The notes below the pieces were generated by a model, which saw only the letters and a list, made by a program, of their open reading frames with translations, made no database searches and was not told the origin of the DNA. A DNA stretch of 64,000 nucleotides from Flaccisagitta enflata (taxonomy: Eukaryota > Chaetognatha > Sagittoidea > Aphragmophora): contig OZ231126.1 of NCBI GenBank assembly GCA_965153355.1, positions 80,166,001 through 80,230,000 on the forward strand, in the 5' to 3' direction. Position numbers and translations under genes: made by a program. Below are positions 29,762-42,120 of this stretch, in pieces (within the stretch, counting starts at the first letter, position 1; every line of letters starts with the position of its first letter).

Positions 29762-30527
29762 TACACCGTCTTTAAATCGGTTTGACTTTTAGTAAACCTT
29801 TATAACTCCAAAACTATTGAGAGAAAAGTCCTCAAATTTTCGGTGTATGTAGGTGATATGCTACGGTTTTGTCATGCCAAATCTCTGTTGAGTTCATAAG
29901 CATTGGAAGCCAGCATAACGTTAAAAAAACTACAATTTTGTGGGCTAAATCAACTTTTGATATCTTTTTTTGAAAGAGATTGTTACTATTTGCTTGCTAC
30001 GTCTATAGAAAACAGACCTAAAAATCTGAGATAATAGATAATTGTTTCTAAGTTTCACTCATCTGAGTTTTGTTTGAAAATTTGAAATTCTTTGGGGGGG
30101 GGGTGAAAACATTTTGGGTGGTTTTTCTATGTTTCCAAACCAAAAATGTGACAATTTCCAATCAAAACCATTAATAACCATTTTGAATATCCAGGTTTTC
30201 GATACTTATGCAGCAGGTGTGCAATCCATGAACAATCATCTGTGGTTTGAGACTATTCCAGGGTTTTAGGTCAATTCCTATGGAAATGGCAAGTTGCCAA
30301 AGACAGCCTCTTTAAAAAGAACGCAACAGAAAATGATATGGCATAGAAAAATAGTAGTTTAATCAATGTTATGCTTACCCCAAGTATTCAAGAGCTCAAT
30401 ATCAAGATTTGGAGTAACAAAACCGTAGCTTACCACCGACATACACTGAAAATTTGAAGACTTTTCTCCCAATAGTTTAGGAGTTATAAAGGTTTACTAA
30501 AAGTCAAACCGATTTAAAGACGGTGTA
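29762..30527. mobile_element. TA-flanked inverted-repeat DNA transposon (MITE-like), copy 1
   Basis: Both ends read TA-CACCGTCTTTAAATCGG inward. The inverted match continues for about 120 bp (TTTGACTTTTAG, AAACCTTTATAACTCC, GAGAAAAGTC, TACGGTTTTGT) with scattered mismatches. About 766 bp, no transposase frame. It sits in a TA-rich spot inside the TCTGGTTTAAG array of the larger element at 28.0-30.76 kb, so it inserted later. Confidence 0.5.
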
Positions 30528-30899
30528 AATCTGGTTTATGTCTGGTTTATGTCTGATTTAGGTCTGGTTTCGGTCTGGTTTAATTCCGGTTTGAGTCTGG
30601 TTTGAGTCTGGTTTGAGTCTGGTTTGAGTCTGGCTTGGGTCTGGTTTGGGTCTGTTTTGGGTTGCTTTTAAGTCTGATTTTCGATAAAAAGATACAATAA
30701 GGAGTCAGGTCAGTTCAGTTATTTTTGTCCTGCACGCGACTTATAGGTGTTGGCCTTGTTTATCTTTCAGAAAGTCAAGATATGCTCTGCTGAAGTTGTA
30801 AACTAAACAGCAATGCGATGCAATAAAGTAAAAAAAAAAGTAACTCTGATGGTTGCGGAAGGTTGGGCAGAGGCGGCTTTCCAAAAGACGCTTGTCATC

Positions 30900-31392
<493 letters not shown>

Positions 31393-31499
31393 TCTCGTTT
31401 GAAAGAAGGAACTCTGGTTTGAGAAAGTCGGGGTCGCTGAGTTCAAGGAAGCGCGAAAAAGTGATTAGGGCTGTAGGAGAAGACCGACTAACTTGGTTG

Positions 31500-31512
31500 A
31501 TGATGGTGATGG

Positions 31513-31601
<89 letters not shown>

Positions 31602-31644
31602 ACTTGAAGGTGATGATAGGTGAAGAGTGAAGATGATGGTGTAG

Positions 31645-31692
<48 letters not shown>

Positions 31693-31744
31693 TAGCAATG
31701 ATGATGATGATGATGATATTATTGTGATGATGGAGTGAAGGTAT

Positions 31745-31788
<44 letters not shown>

Positions 31789-31882
31789 TTGATGATGATG
31801 ATGAAGATGAAAATGATGATGATGATGAAGATGAAGATGAAGATGAAGATGATGACGATGACGCTGATGATGATGATGATGA
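31500..31882. repeat. (ATG)n and (GT)n compound
   Basis: ATG 31500-31561, GT 31561-31599, GT 31645-31690, ATG/AAG 31697-31882. Confidence 0.5.
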
Positions 31883-32102
31883 TAAATTGATGAATATGAT
31901 AATGATCATAATTCTGATGATAAAGACGGTAATGAAGATGACTTTGTTGAAAATTATTAAGATCATGACGAATTTCAGCTCATATCAAGAAATGGTAACA
32001 TTGCAGCTTTAGCTGTGACTGATGACGCTGGCTTATCAAGGTGTGAAGTATTGTCCAAGAAATATGACTTGAAGCTAATGGAGTCAAAATGGGACGAAAT
32101 TA

Positions 32103-32105
<3 letters not shown>

Positions 32106-32152
<47 letters not shown>

Positions 32153-32251
32153 ATGGGAAAAAAAAACTATTTTTAGGGACGTCGTTACTCCCTCAGTTCC
32201 GCTCCTCCCTCGATATCATGGGACCTAAGCCTAAGGAGGTCCTTTTCCAAT

Positions 32252-32297
<46 letters not shown>
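32106..32297. repeat. (AG)n, two short tracts
   Basis: 32106-32147 and 32255-32296. Confidence 0.5.
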
Positions 32298-32927
32298 ACA
32301 AACTTTTTTCTCTATATATCCTTTTTTACAGAAGCAATTTCTGTAGGGTAAGAAGAAGAAAAAATACCGTATACAAGCAAAATTGACGAGGGGAAAAACC
32401 CAACAGATAGTTTTACATTTTTGAATCTTGAAGGCGACACCGAGAAGTCGTACATCAGTTCCCCCGACGGTCATGACCGGAACGCGAGGGCAAATTTCCG
32501 AACGGGGGCGTTTGCGGGCCGACCGCCGAGAGGGAGAGAGGAAAAAACACGCATTGAGTCGAGGCGGGGGCGGGAAAACAAGGCCAAGAGATGTCTAATA
32601 GATGCGTCCTCTTTAGATGAAAGATATTATCTTACAAATTATTAAGATATAAAGATATTAAGATATGAAAATATAAATATGCGCTACACATTTCATGTGT
32701 GAATACATACCAGAGGAGGAAGGAGGCTGATAATGTCTAAAGAGCTCTTTTTAGGGTACGACTATTTTTTTCTATTGAACAAATTTTGCCTTCTAGTTGT
32801 GATTTTCGAGCTTTTTATGGTCAGGCAAGTCACTGTCAAGAAATTCTTCAATCAATTTGTAATCTTTCATTACTAACAATAGCTCCCTGATTATGGGAGT
32901 ATCAAAGTGGCACTTGAGTTGATCAAT

Positions 32928-35195
32928 CTAAACATTGGGGTGTTTCATAGAGGGCTCATGGTCGAATTTGGGGCTGGCTGTGAAATCATAGTTGGGGTAT
33001 AGTTAGATGAAGTCCCCGAGCTCTTTCATTGGCTTCCTGGAGGCTTCCACGAGTTACTCGGCCTCTGTACAGGTGGCCAAAAAGGCCAAAAAAGGCCAAA
33101 AATGACAAAAAAGCTTCAAAATTCAAATTTTTTGGTTAATTTGATTAGAAGAACCAAAATGTCTTTCTAGTTTACTCAGTTATATCTTACGGAATTGGGC
33201 TATGCTGAAAAACGACCAGCGAAAGCCGTGGGGGTCTCTAAGGACCCCAAAATGGCCAAAAAAGGGCAAAAAATGACTCATTTTAAAGAGTATCAAAAAA
33301 TAATGAAAAATAATGAAATTTTTTCATCAAATCATCGATTCATGCAAAAAATATAGTCTCAGTGAAGTACAAGAGACTAGAAATAGCAAAAAAATTCTAC
33401 CCTCATGGCTGTATCAGACCAAAAACAGGTCAAATGTAGCCAAAGTAGGCTTAAAATGACAAAAAAGCTTCAAAATTCAAATTTTTTGGTTAATTTGATT
33501 AGAAAAACCAAAACGTCTCTGTAGTTTACTCAGTTAAAACTTATGGAACTGTGCTATGCTGAAGAACAACCAGTGAAAGCCCTGGGGGGGGCTCTAAGGA
33601 CCCCAAAATGGCCAAATAGTCGCAAAAGCGTTAGATGGTCAGCGGTACCCGTTGCCCCTATGTGAGTGTGTGGGTGTAAGGTGGTTAGAGGGGCAGCGGC
33701 CCCGAAGTGGCCGATGACCTATGCTGTTTTTATTTGAGCCTCAAGGCTGGGATTAGGGCCTGGAGGCTGGCAATGGGGCCTTGAGGCTGGGATTTGAGCC
33801 TCAAGGCTGAGATTTGAGCCTCGAGGCTGAGATTTGAGCCTCGAGGCTGAGATTTGAGCCTTGAGGCTGAGATTTGAGCCTTGAGGCTGAGATTTGAGCC
33901 TCAAGGCTGAGATTTGAGCCTCGAGGCTGGGATTTGAGCCACGAGGCTGGGATTTTAGCCGGGAGGCTGAGATTTGAGCCTCGAGACTAGGATTAGGGCC
34001 TCAAGGCTGGGATTTAAGCCTTGAGGCTGGGATTTGAGCCTCCAGGCTGGGATTTGAGCCTCCAGGCTGGGATTTGAGCCTTGAGGCTAGGATTTGAGCC
34101 TCGAGGCTGGGATTTGGGCCTCGAAGCTAAGATTTGGGCCTTGAGGGGGGGGGTACGCTGGAGGAGGAGGAGGAGAAAATTCCCCTGTGTGAAAGCATAG
34201 GTCATCGGCCCCTTCGGGGCCGCTGCCCAAAAAGGGCTAAAAATGACTCATTTTAGGGATTATCAAAAAATAATCTTTCCGCCGGGTCGTTAACTGGCAT
34301 CACTAACGATTTCTTTGAAGCTTTTTTGTCATTTTAAGTCAACTATGGCTATATTTGACCTGTTTTTGGCCTGATACAGCAATGAGGGTCGAATTTTTTG
34401 CTATTTCTATTCTCTTGTACTTCACTGAGACTATATTTTTGCATGAAACGATGATTTGATTAAATAATCCCTAGAATAAGTCATTTTTTGCCCTTTTTTT
34501 GGCCATTTTGGGGTCCTTAGAGCCCCCCCCCCAGGGCTTTCGCTGGTTGTTCTTCAGCATAGCACAGTTCCATAAGTTTCAACTGAGTAAACTACAAAGA
34601 CGTTTTGGTTTTTCTAATCAAATTAACCAAAAAATTTGAATTTTGAAGCTTTTTTGTCATCTTAAGCCTACTTTGGCTATATTTGACCTGTTTTTGGCCT
34701 GATACAGCCATGAGTATAGAATTTTTTTGCTATTTCTAGTCTCTTGTACTTCACTGAGGCTATATTTTTTGCATGATTCGATGATTTGATAGAAAAATTT
34801 CATCATTTTTCATTGTTTTTTATATTCCCTAAAATGAGTCATTTTTTGCCCTTTTTTTGGCCATTTTGGGGTCCTTAGAGACCCCCAAGGCTTTTGGTGG
34901 TCGTTTTTCAGCATAGCCCAATTCCGTAAGACATAACTGAGTAAACTAGAAAGACATTTTGGTTCTTCTAATCAAATTAACGAAAAAATTTGAATTTTGA
35001 AGCTTTTTTGTCATTTTTGGCCTTTTTTGGCCTTTTTGGCCACCTGTACAGAGGCCGAGTAACTTGTGGAAGCCTCCAGGAAGCCAACGAAAGAGCTCGG
35101 GGACTTCATCTAACTATACCCCAACTATGATTTCACAGCCAGCCCCAAATTCGACCATGAGCCCTCTATGAAACATCCCAGTGAAACATTGATGT
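32928..35195. mobile_element. foldback element, two inverted arms of repeated 360-bp units
   Basis: The left arm (32928-33616 and 34230-34272) is mirrored by the right arm (about 34320-35195). Outer ends share GTTTCATAGAGGGCTCATGG on the left and its reverse complement on the right. Each arm holds about two tandem units containing GACCCCAAAATGGCC, GACTCATTTT, GCTTCAAAATTCAAATTTTT, TAGTTTACTCAGTT and CAGCATAGC-type words. The centre (about 34273-34315) is unpaired. A family B element (33617-34229) interrupts the left arm. No transposase frame. Confidence 0.5.
33617..34229 (+). mobile_element. family B interspersed element, copy 2 (with empty-site evidence)
   Basis: Starts TAGTCGCAAAAGCGTTAGAT, then TCAGCGGTACCCG, then GGGCAGCGGCCCCGAAG. 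The core is about 20 units of a 20-bp repeat of the type GAGGCTGGGATTTGAGCCTC. It closes with AAGCATAGGTCATC, GGCCCCTTCGGGGCC and GCTGCCC. It interrupts a sequence GGCC-A6-GGGC known intact elsewhere in the same foldback, giving exact termini and an insertion between A residues. Confidence 0.5.
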
Positions 35196-35442
35196 GTTAT
35201 CCTTTGATACATTTTGTTAAGAACAATAAAATATTTCCTCAACCTCTTCTGTGACAATTGCCATTGCAATATATTTTTCTTAATTTTTGATATTACTAAA
35301 ATTAATTTTAGCTATCTTCCTAGGCCGTAAGAATTGATTTGACAGCAGATTCTTCTTAGTTGGACAAGAATTTGTGTGGAACAAGAAAAAAATAAATTCT
35401 TACGGCATGTTTGGGGGGTTGCCGGCCCCCCCTGAATACATA

Positions 35443-35975
35443 CACAGTCAACGGACAAAACACAATAGGTATATATATCACTCCGTTGGTTTTGATCCAA
35501 CCCACTGATGTTAAACAGAATGCTGTAAACAACAACTGGTTGTTGAAATTACAGCCGGCTGTTACATTACAAAGTTGGTAAAAATCGAACTTTCACCACA
35601 TAGAATGAGACCTGTAGATTCATAATCCTGATGAATTTTTGAGAAGTTTGATATGTCACAACATGTACTTCTATTTGAAAATAAAAAACTTTTATTAATG
35701 TTTAATTCAATTATAATATAATGTTAAGAAAAATATTTCTTACAAAAAGTGTTAAGTGTGATATATCAAACTTCTCAAAATTTCATCAGGATTATGAATC
35801 TGCAGGTCTCATTCTATTTGATGAAAGTTGGATTTTTGCCAACTTTGTAACTTAACAGCCGGCTGTAATTTTAACAACCAGTTGTTGTTTACAGCATTCT
35901 GTTCAACATCAGTAGGTTGAATAAAAACCAGCGGAGTGATATATATACCTATTGTGTGTTGTCCGCTGACTGTAC
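35443..35975. mobile_element. MITE-like element with about 200-bp terminal inverted repeats
   Basis: The left half (ACAGTCAACGGACAA, CACAATAGGTATATATATCA, then TGCTGTAAACAACAACTGGT, ACAGCCGGCTGT, GATTCATAATCCTGATGAA) is repeated inversely in the right half, ending GTCCGCTGACTGTA. Only about 130 bp in the middle is unpaired, so nearly the whole element can fold back. Noncoding. Confidence 0.5.
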
Positions 35976-36189
35976 AATATATAAAGATTCAGAGATGAAG
36001 AGAAAAATATAAACTGATTCCTCTCTTCCCCCCCAACGCCTCTCCACCCCTCCCCCCACGCTTCCCTACCCCTCCCCCCACGTCTCCCCACCTCCCCCCA
36101 CGCCTCCCACCTCTCCCCGCCTCCACCTCCCCCTCGCCTCCCGCCTCCCCTGCCTCCCCTGCCTCCCCTGCGTCCCCACCCCTCCCCGC

Positions 36190-37045
36190 CTCATCCTCAC
36201 GAAGAGACATGAAGGGACTTGGAGAGACATGGAGAGATATGAAGAGAAATGAAGAGACATGAGAAAACATGAGGAGACATAAGATACATATAGAGACATG
36301 AAGAGACATAAGAGACAAAAGAGACTTAAGAGACATAAGAGACATTAGTGACCTAAGAGATATAAGAGACATAAGAGACATAAGAGATATAACAGATATA
36401 AGAGATATGAGATATAAGAGATAAGAGATAAAGGAGACATAAGAGACATAAGAGACATAAGAGACATGAGAGACATAAGAGACATAAGAGACATATGTAG
36501 GAGACATAGGAGACATAGGAGACATATAGGAGACATTTAGGAGACAAAAGATACAAAGAGACATAGGATACATAAGAGACCTAAGATACATAGGAGAAAT
36601 AAGAGACATAAGAGATACAAGGCCAAGTAGGCCAACGATGCGTCCTCTTTGAATGAACGTTTTTTATGAAGGAATGTTCTTTATGAATTAATGTTTTTTT
36701 TATGAATGTCATTTGTGAATGAATTAATGATTTAATGAATGAATCACTAGATGTATGCTTCTTTTACTGGGTCATAACCACTTTTCTATTGAAAAAATGC
36801 TTGATTTTAATGTTTTTAATGAATGCGTTACCAACCAACCGGCAGACAGACAGACCGATGGACACAGCCTATTATAGAGATGCGAGGACGCATCTAATAA
36901 GAGACATATAGGAGACATAAGAGACATATAGGAGACAAAAGAGACAAAAGAGACAAGAGAGACAAAAGAGATGAAAGAGACATAAGAAATATAAGAGACA
37001 TGAAGAGACATGAAGAGACATGAAGAGACATGAAGAGGAAACCCC
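36190..37045 (+). repeat. GAGACATAA 9-bp array, interrupted
   Basis: GAGACATAA and GAGATATAA units from about 36215 to 36615 and again 36898-37040, with GAGACATGAA variants. A C-rich CCTCCCC block precedes it (36020-36190). Confidence 0.5.
36617..36900 (+). mobile_element. family A interspersed element, GGACGCATC type, complete
   Basis: ACAAGGCCAAGTAGGCC, GATGCGTCC at 36637, hairpin AGATGCGAGGACGCATCT (36878-36895) then AATAA. The 5' word is the exact complement of the arm. It interrupts a GAGACATAA array. Confidence 0.5.
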
Positions 37046-37579
37046 TAAAATTTGCCTATAGAAAATTTTGCGTTACAGACATACATAGGGACAGAGCCTC
37101 TTATAGAGATGCGAGGACGCATCTAAAAATGGCGGTAGGCTGAAAAGATAGAGAGATAGAGAAGGAAATGGAGATACAGTGGAGCACCACTAGAGCGCAC
37201 CCGCTAGTATAAGGCAAAGCCATCTTCAAACCTGCTGTCTCTCATGAAGATTTTTGTAGAGCATCTCAGCAAACACCTCAGCAAATAGCTCATTTTCATA
37301 TCGGCAATGAAGCAGCTTCCATGTAGGTTTTTTGAATGCGCTCTAATGAAGCTCAAATGTATAGACAATGACTACTTCAGCGACGATGGGAATGCGGAAG
37401 TGGGTGGGAGCCGGTGGGCAGGGGGTGAAGCGACGGTAGTGGATGGGGGACATGCAGCCTACTTCAAGGTAGGCTAAATGGGCAGGAGCAAAATGGCGAT
37501 TGTGCGAATTGGCCGTTAGGAAAGAATGCGCCGTTAGAAACATCCTTGTTACTTGTACAGTGTGAGGTAAGGGCGGTAG

Positions 37580-38375
37580 TTTGGTGGTCAGTTGGTCAGG
37601 CAGTATGTTAGTAGGGTGATTGAGCTGTATGTCGATCGAGCTGTGTGCCGTTCGAGCAGTGTTTCGGTCAAGCAGTGTGTCGGTCGAGCAGTTTGTCGGT
37701 CTAGCAGTGTGTCTGCCGAGCAGTCTGTCGGTCAAGCAGTCTGTCAATCGGGCAGTGTGTCTCTCATGCGGTGTGTCGGTCAAGCAGTCTGTCATTGTGT
37801 TGGACGAGCTGTGTGTTGGTCATGCAGTGTGTCGGTCGAGCAGTCTGTCATTGTGTTGGTCGAGCTGTGTGTTGGTCATGCAGTGTGTCGGTCGAGCAGT
37901 GTGTTGGTCGGGCAGTGTGTTGGTCAAGCAGTCTGTTGGTCGAGCAGTCTGTTGGTCGAGCAGTGTTTTGGTCAAACAGTGTGTCGGTCGAGCAGTGTGT
38001 TGGTTGAGCAGTGTGTCGGTCGAGCAGTGTGCTGGTTGAGCAGTGTGTCGGTCGAGCAGTTTGTCGGTTGAGCAGTGTGTCGGTCGGGCAGTGTGTTGGT
38101 CGAGCAGTGTGTTGGTCGAGCAGTGTGTTGGTTGAGCAGTGTGTTGGTCGAGCAGTGTGTTGGTTGAGCAGCGTTTTGGTCAAGCAGTGTGTCGGTCGAG
38201 CAGTGTGTCGGTCGGGCAGTGTGTTGGTTGAGCAGTGTGTCGGTCAAGCAGTCTGTCAATTGGGCAGTTTGTCGGTCAGCAGTGTGTCAGTCGAGCAGTG
38301 TGTCGGTCAAGCAGTGTGTCGGTCGGGCAGTGTGTTGGTCAAGCAGTGTGTCGGTCGAGCAGTCCGTTGGTCGGG
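37580..38375 (+). repeat. 16-bp minisatellite, about 50 copies
   Basis: Units of the form GTCGGTCGAGCAGTGT with TTGGTC, GTCAAGCAG and GTTGAGCAG variants. The GTCGGTCG core resembles the tetranucleotide tracts of family A elements. Confidence 0.5.
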
Positions 38376-38489
38376 CGAAAGAGGTCATAGATTTTGTGGG
38401 CGTCGGAAGTGATCCATGAAGGCGGCTTGAGGATCCTGCGCCGATAAGAAGCGGTTTCTAACCATCTGATGTAAACAAAATCGCCGATG

Positions 38490-38535
38490 ACCAAACAGGA
38501 CCGACCGACCGACCAACCGACCGACCGGCAAACCA
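38490..38535. repeat. GACC/AACC tetranucleotide tract
   Basis: GGACCGACCGACCGACC and variants; possibly a family A relic, with no ends visible. Confidence 0.5.
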
Positions 38536-38756
38536 GCCATATATGAGATAAACGCCGCTACTACCGATGTTGATGTGGGAAAAAAAACTCTCTCGAGTAT
38601 CGTGGAGATGTTTATTACATGTTCATGACATCGAAGAAGGATCTTTTTTAGCATATGACGCTGTAACTCTGTAACTCTTTCCAGTTCCTGATGACAAAAG
38701 CGACAGAAAAATCGGTAAAAGTGACAGCTTTTTCGTATGTATGCAGGGACACGAGT

Positions 38757-38761
<5 letters not shown>

Positions 38762-38802
<41 letters not shown>

Positions 38803-38979
38803 GTTCCCTGTGATGCGGATTTTGTTGCCAGGAACCATTTGCATAAGAAGGAAGTTTCCTCGGCAAGAACTTCTTGCTTCTTGGATCATGCAAATTGGGG
38901 ACGAGTACAAGCAAGGCGGGAGACAAAGTGAGACAGAGACAGAGACAGAGAAGCAAAACAGACACCTTTCCTGGATGTA

Positions 38980-39043
<64 letters not shown>

Positions 39044-39055
39044 GCAGACAGACAG
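38762..39055. repeat. (AG)n, two tracts
   Basis: 38762-38798 and 38983-39036, the latter followed by CAGA units. Confidence 0.5.
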
Positions 39056-40247
39056 AAAGATGGTCAGGCTAAGACAGTAAAGTGGTAAAAATGATTGATT
39101 TGTTAAAAAGCTGATTGAACAACAGCAGTAACAGCACATAAGGTAGGTTAAATCAGGGTTCGAGGGTATCAAGTACTTGGAAACTTACTTTGGTATTGTT
39201 TGGGCAGAAACAGCGGACGGATCGAATTATTGCAGAAATTGTGTATAAAATCCGGTATTTTTGCGACACTGGAAATTTAAAGGACACATTAAAACTGTTC
39301 ACACTGTTACTAAAACATTTCTTCTTTTCTTTCTCTTCTTGACACCGTCTAAGAGTCTCTTTCAACCTCAAAACCAAACAAATGCAATAAAATCGGTCTT
39401 TGGTGCCTTTAATTTTCCTCCAAGCATTGGTCATCATGAATTTCAGATGAGGCACATTTGATGAAAACATATCAGCGCAATCTTCGTGTACTTTTCTTTT
39501 CTTTTTTTAAGTGGATTGTCTAAGACCAAAAAATTGCAACGTTCCTTGTCATTCGTCATGAGGCCCTACGCCAAATCTCACCTGTGTCACAAGGTGTTTT
39601 AGTTGACAAAAAATGATACAGTCGAATCAATTCCACGACCGATCGCTAACAGCCTGTGACATTGCTAGCCAGAGTTTTTTTTTATTGTATATTTTGCTAT
39701 TTTGCTATTTTGCTATTTTCCAAGATTATCTCCCTTCAGTGTGAACCTCAGCAAAGAAAGTAAAAAAAAGTATTAGTAGTAGAAGCCCGGTAGTTCGTGA
39801 GAAGGGAAGTAAAAGCAGTAGAGAGAGAACGAAGGAGGGGAAAAAATACGCCGTGAATATGAAAAAGTCATAAATAATTGATGAAGCCGTATTCAAATTC
39901 AATTTTCAGCGCGAAATCGGGGGAAAAGGCGTGAGGTTATCGCTCTCTCACTCTGTCTCTGTCGTCTTACCTTACTGTCTTTCTGTCTTTCTGTTTCTCT
40001 CTTTCTGTCTTTCTTCATCCCTGTTTGTTTTTGTTACTTCCTGTAATTTTGACAACGTCTTTAATTGTTTCTTAACGACTTACAAGATACTCGTTCTAGT
40101 TACAGACAAACGATTCGATACGTAGGTCCTAAACTTTGCGGGTCGTGCAATTGGTTTGACCTGCCACTAATTTGCATAGAGTCGTAATGATGAGATTGTT
40201 TAAGATTGACTGAAAATTGACATGATGCTCATCGCAGTTCAAGTAAG
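39056..40247. other. unassigned
   Basis: Mixed AT-rich sequence; TTTTGCTAT repeated near 39690. No gene seen. Confidence 0.5.
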
Positions 40248-40490
40248 GAAAAAAGGCCGGATACACGGCCAATCAGCAGTCGCTGGCGGGTGGGCAGGGG
40301 CAGTAAACAGATGAGCAGGGGCAGTCATGCGGGTGTGCAGGGGCTGTATTTTGGGTGGGCAGGGGCTGTTATGCTTAGAGTTAACTGATTCGGCCAATTT
40401 ATTGTAATCTAAAATTTCGCGTTCCGGACATTCAGACAGACCTACCAAGGGACACACCCTCTTATAGAGTCGCTAAGCCAGCGACTAAAA
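40248..40490 (+). mobile_element. family A interspersed element, GCCAGCGAC type
   Basis: AAAAGGCCGGATACACGGCC, GTCGCTGGC at 40279, GGGTGGGCAGGGGC, hairpin AGTCGCTAAGCCAGCGACT (40468-40486) then AAAA. The 5' word is the exact complement of the arm. Confidence 0.5.
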
Positions 40491-40614
40491 TGCAACTATA
40501 TCTCCTTTCAGCAGAAAAGATGATAATGGCAAAAATTTACGAATAATGGAAATAGAGATGGCTCTTAACATACACAGGTCCACATCCAATTAGATCGATC
40601 TGTATCTTATAAAA

Positions 40615-40855
40615 AAGTGACGCAGGGTCATAATATCGTTGCGGACGGGTGGGCAGGGGCGGCCAACCCCCATCCACATCAACACCCCATCCACATCAAC
40701 ACCCCACCCAACCCTCTTCCCAACACAGACACATACAGGAAAAGGTTCTAAAATGCTCATTTTCTCACTTTTCGACTCGTGCTGACGGACCGACGGACTG
40801 ACGGACCGACGGTCGGACAAAGCCTGTTAAAGAGTTGCGTGTCCGCAACTAAAAA
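40615..40855 (+). mobile_element. family A interspersed element, GTCCGCAAC type
   Basis: AAGTGACGCAGGGTCATAA, GTTGCGGAC at 40638, GGGTGGGCAGGGGC, GACGGACC repeats, hairpin AGTTGCGTGTCCGCAACT (40833-40850) then AAAAA. It lies only about 125 bp from a copy with a different hairpin type. Confidence 0.5.
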
Positions 40856-41321
40856 CGTAAAAACTTTAAAAGGGGCGGAATCACAGTCATCTGTGAACTG
40901 CTCGGAAGCAGGCTCTAGGCTATAAAGCCCAAGGGACAGTCCCAAGGGTGCAGGGCAGGGCATCGAGAGCCCAGTCGGGACGTCCGCGGGTTGGACCCAG
41001 CCGAAAAACTTCTGAAGACAATTATTGTCGTGGCAGAATGTTAAGTCAGAAACTCTCAGAAAAAAACACGTGACAGTACACACGCGTACTACTTACTCGG
41101 GATGGCATGAACACAAGGAAGTGACTTCTATTTTTTTCTTCTCTTTCTCTTTCTTCTTGTAATCTTACTTCTCAGTGGTGAAAAGTCCATTTTCCGCCGC
41201 GACTAAAATCTATTTCAATCTTTCACTATTTTTTTCGCCTTTTATTACTTCCATTAAACTGAATGTGAATCCTCCTTCTCCGTTCTCACCTCGTACTAAC
41301 TCGTCACAGTGAGACACAGAG

Positions 41322-42120
<799 letters not shown>

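Larger units (their letters stand above)
28007..30761 (-). mobile_element. family A interspersed element, 2.75-kb form with internal arrays
   Basis: Begins with the perfect 18-bp palindrome AGTCGCGTGCACGCGACT (28012-28029), CTACAACCCGC and GGTC repeats. It carries a 9-10-bp TTTTTGGTCA array (28090-29150) and an 11-bp TCTGGTTTAAG array (29155-29690, resuming 30528-30690). It ends GCACGCGACTTATAGGTGTT, GGCCTTGTT. The distal arm copy matches the hairpin exactly. A separate TA-flanked element lies inside. Confidence 0.5.
32577..37128 (+). mobile_element. family A element of GGACGCATC type, split by nested insertions (inferred)
   Basis: A 5' end at 32577 (ACAAGGCCAAGAGATG, GATGCGTCCT at 32601) has no nearby 3' end. 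A 3' hairpin AGATGCGAGGACGCATCT at 37107-37124, then AAAAA, has no nearby 5' end. The foldback, the MITE-like element and another family A copy lie between them. That they are the two ends of one element is inference. Confidence 0.5.
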
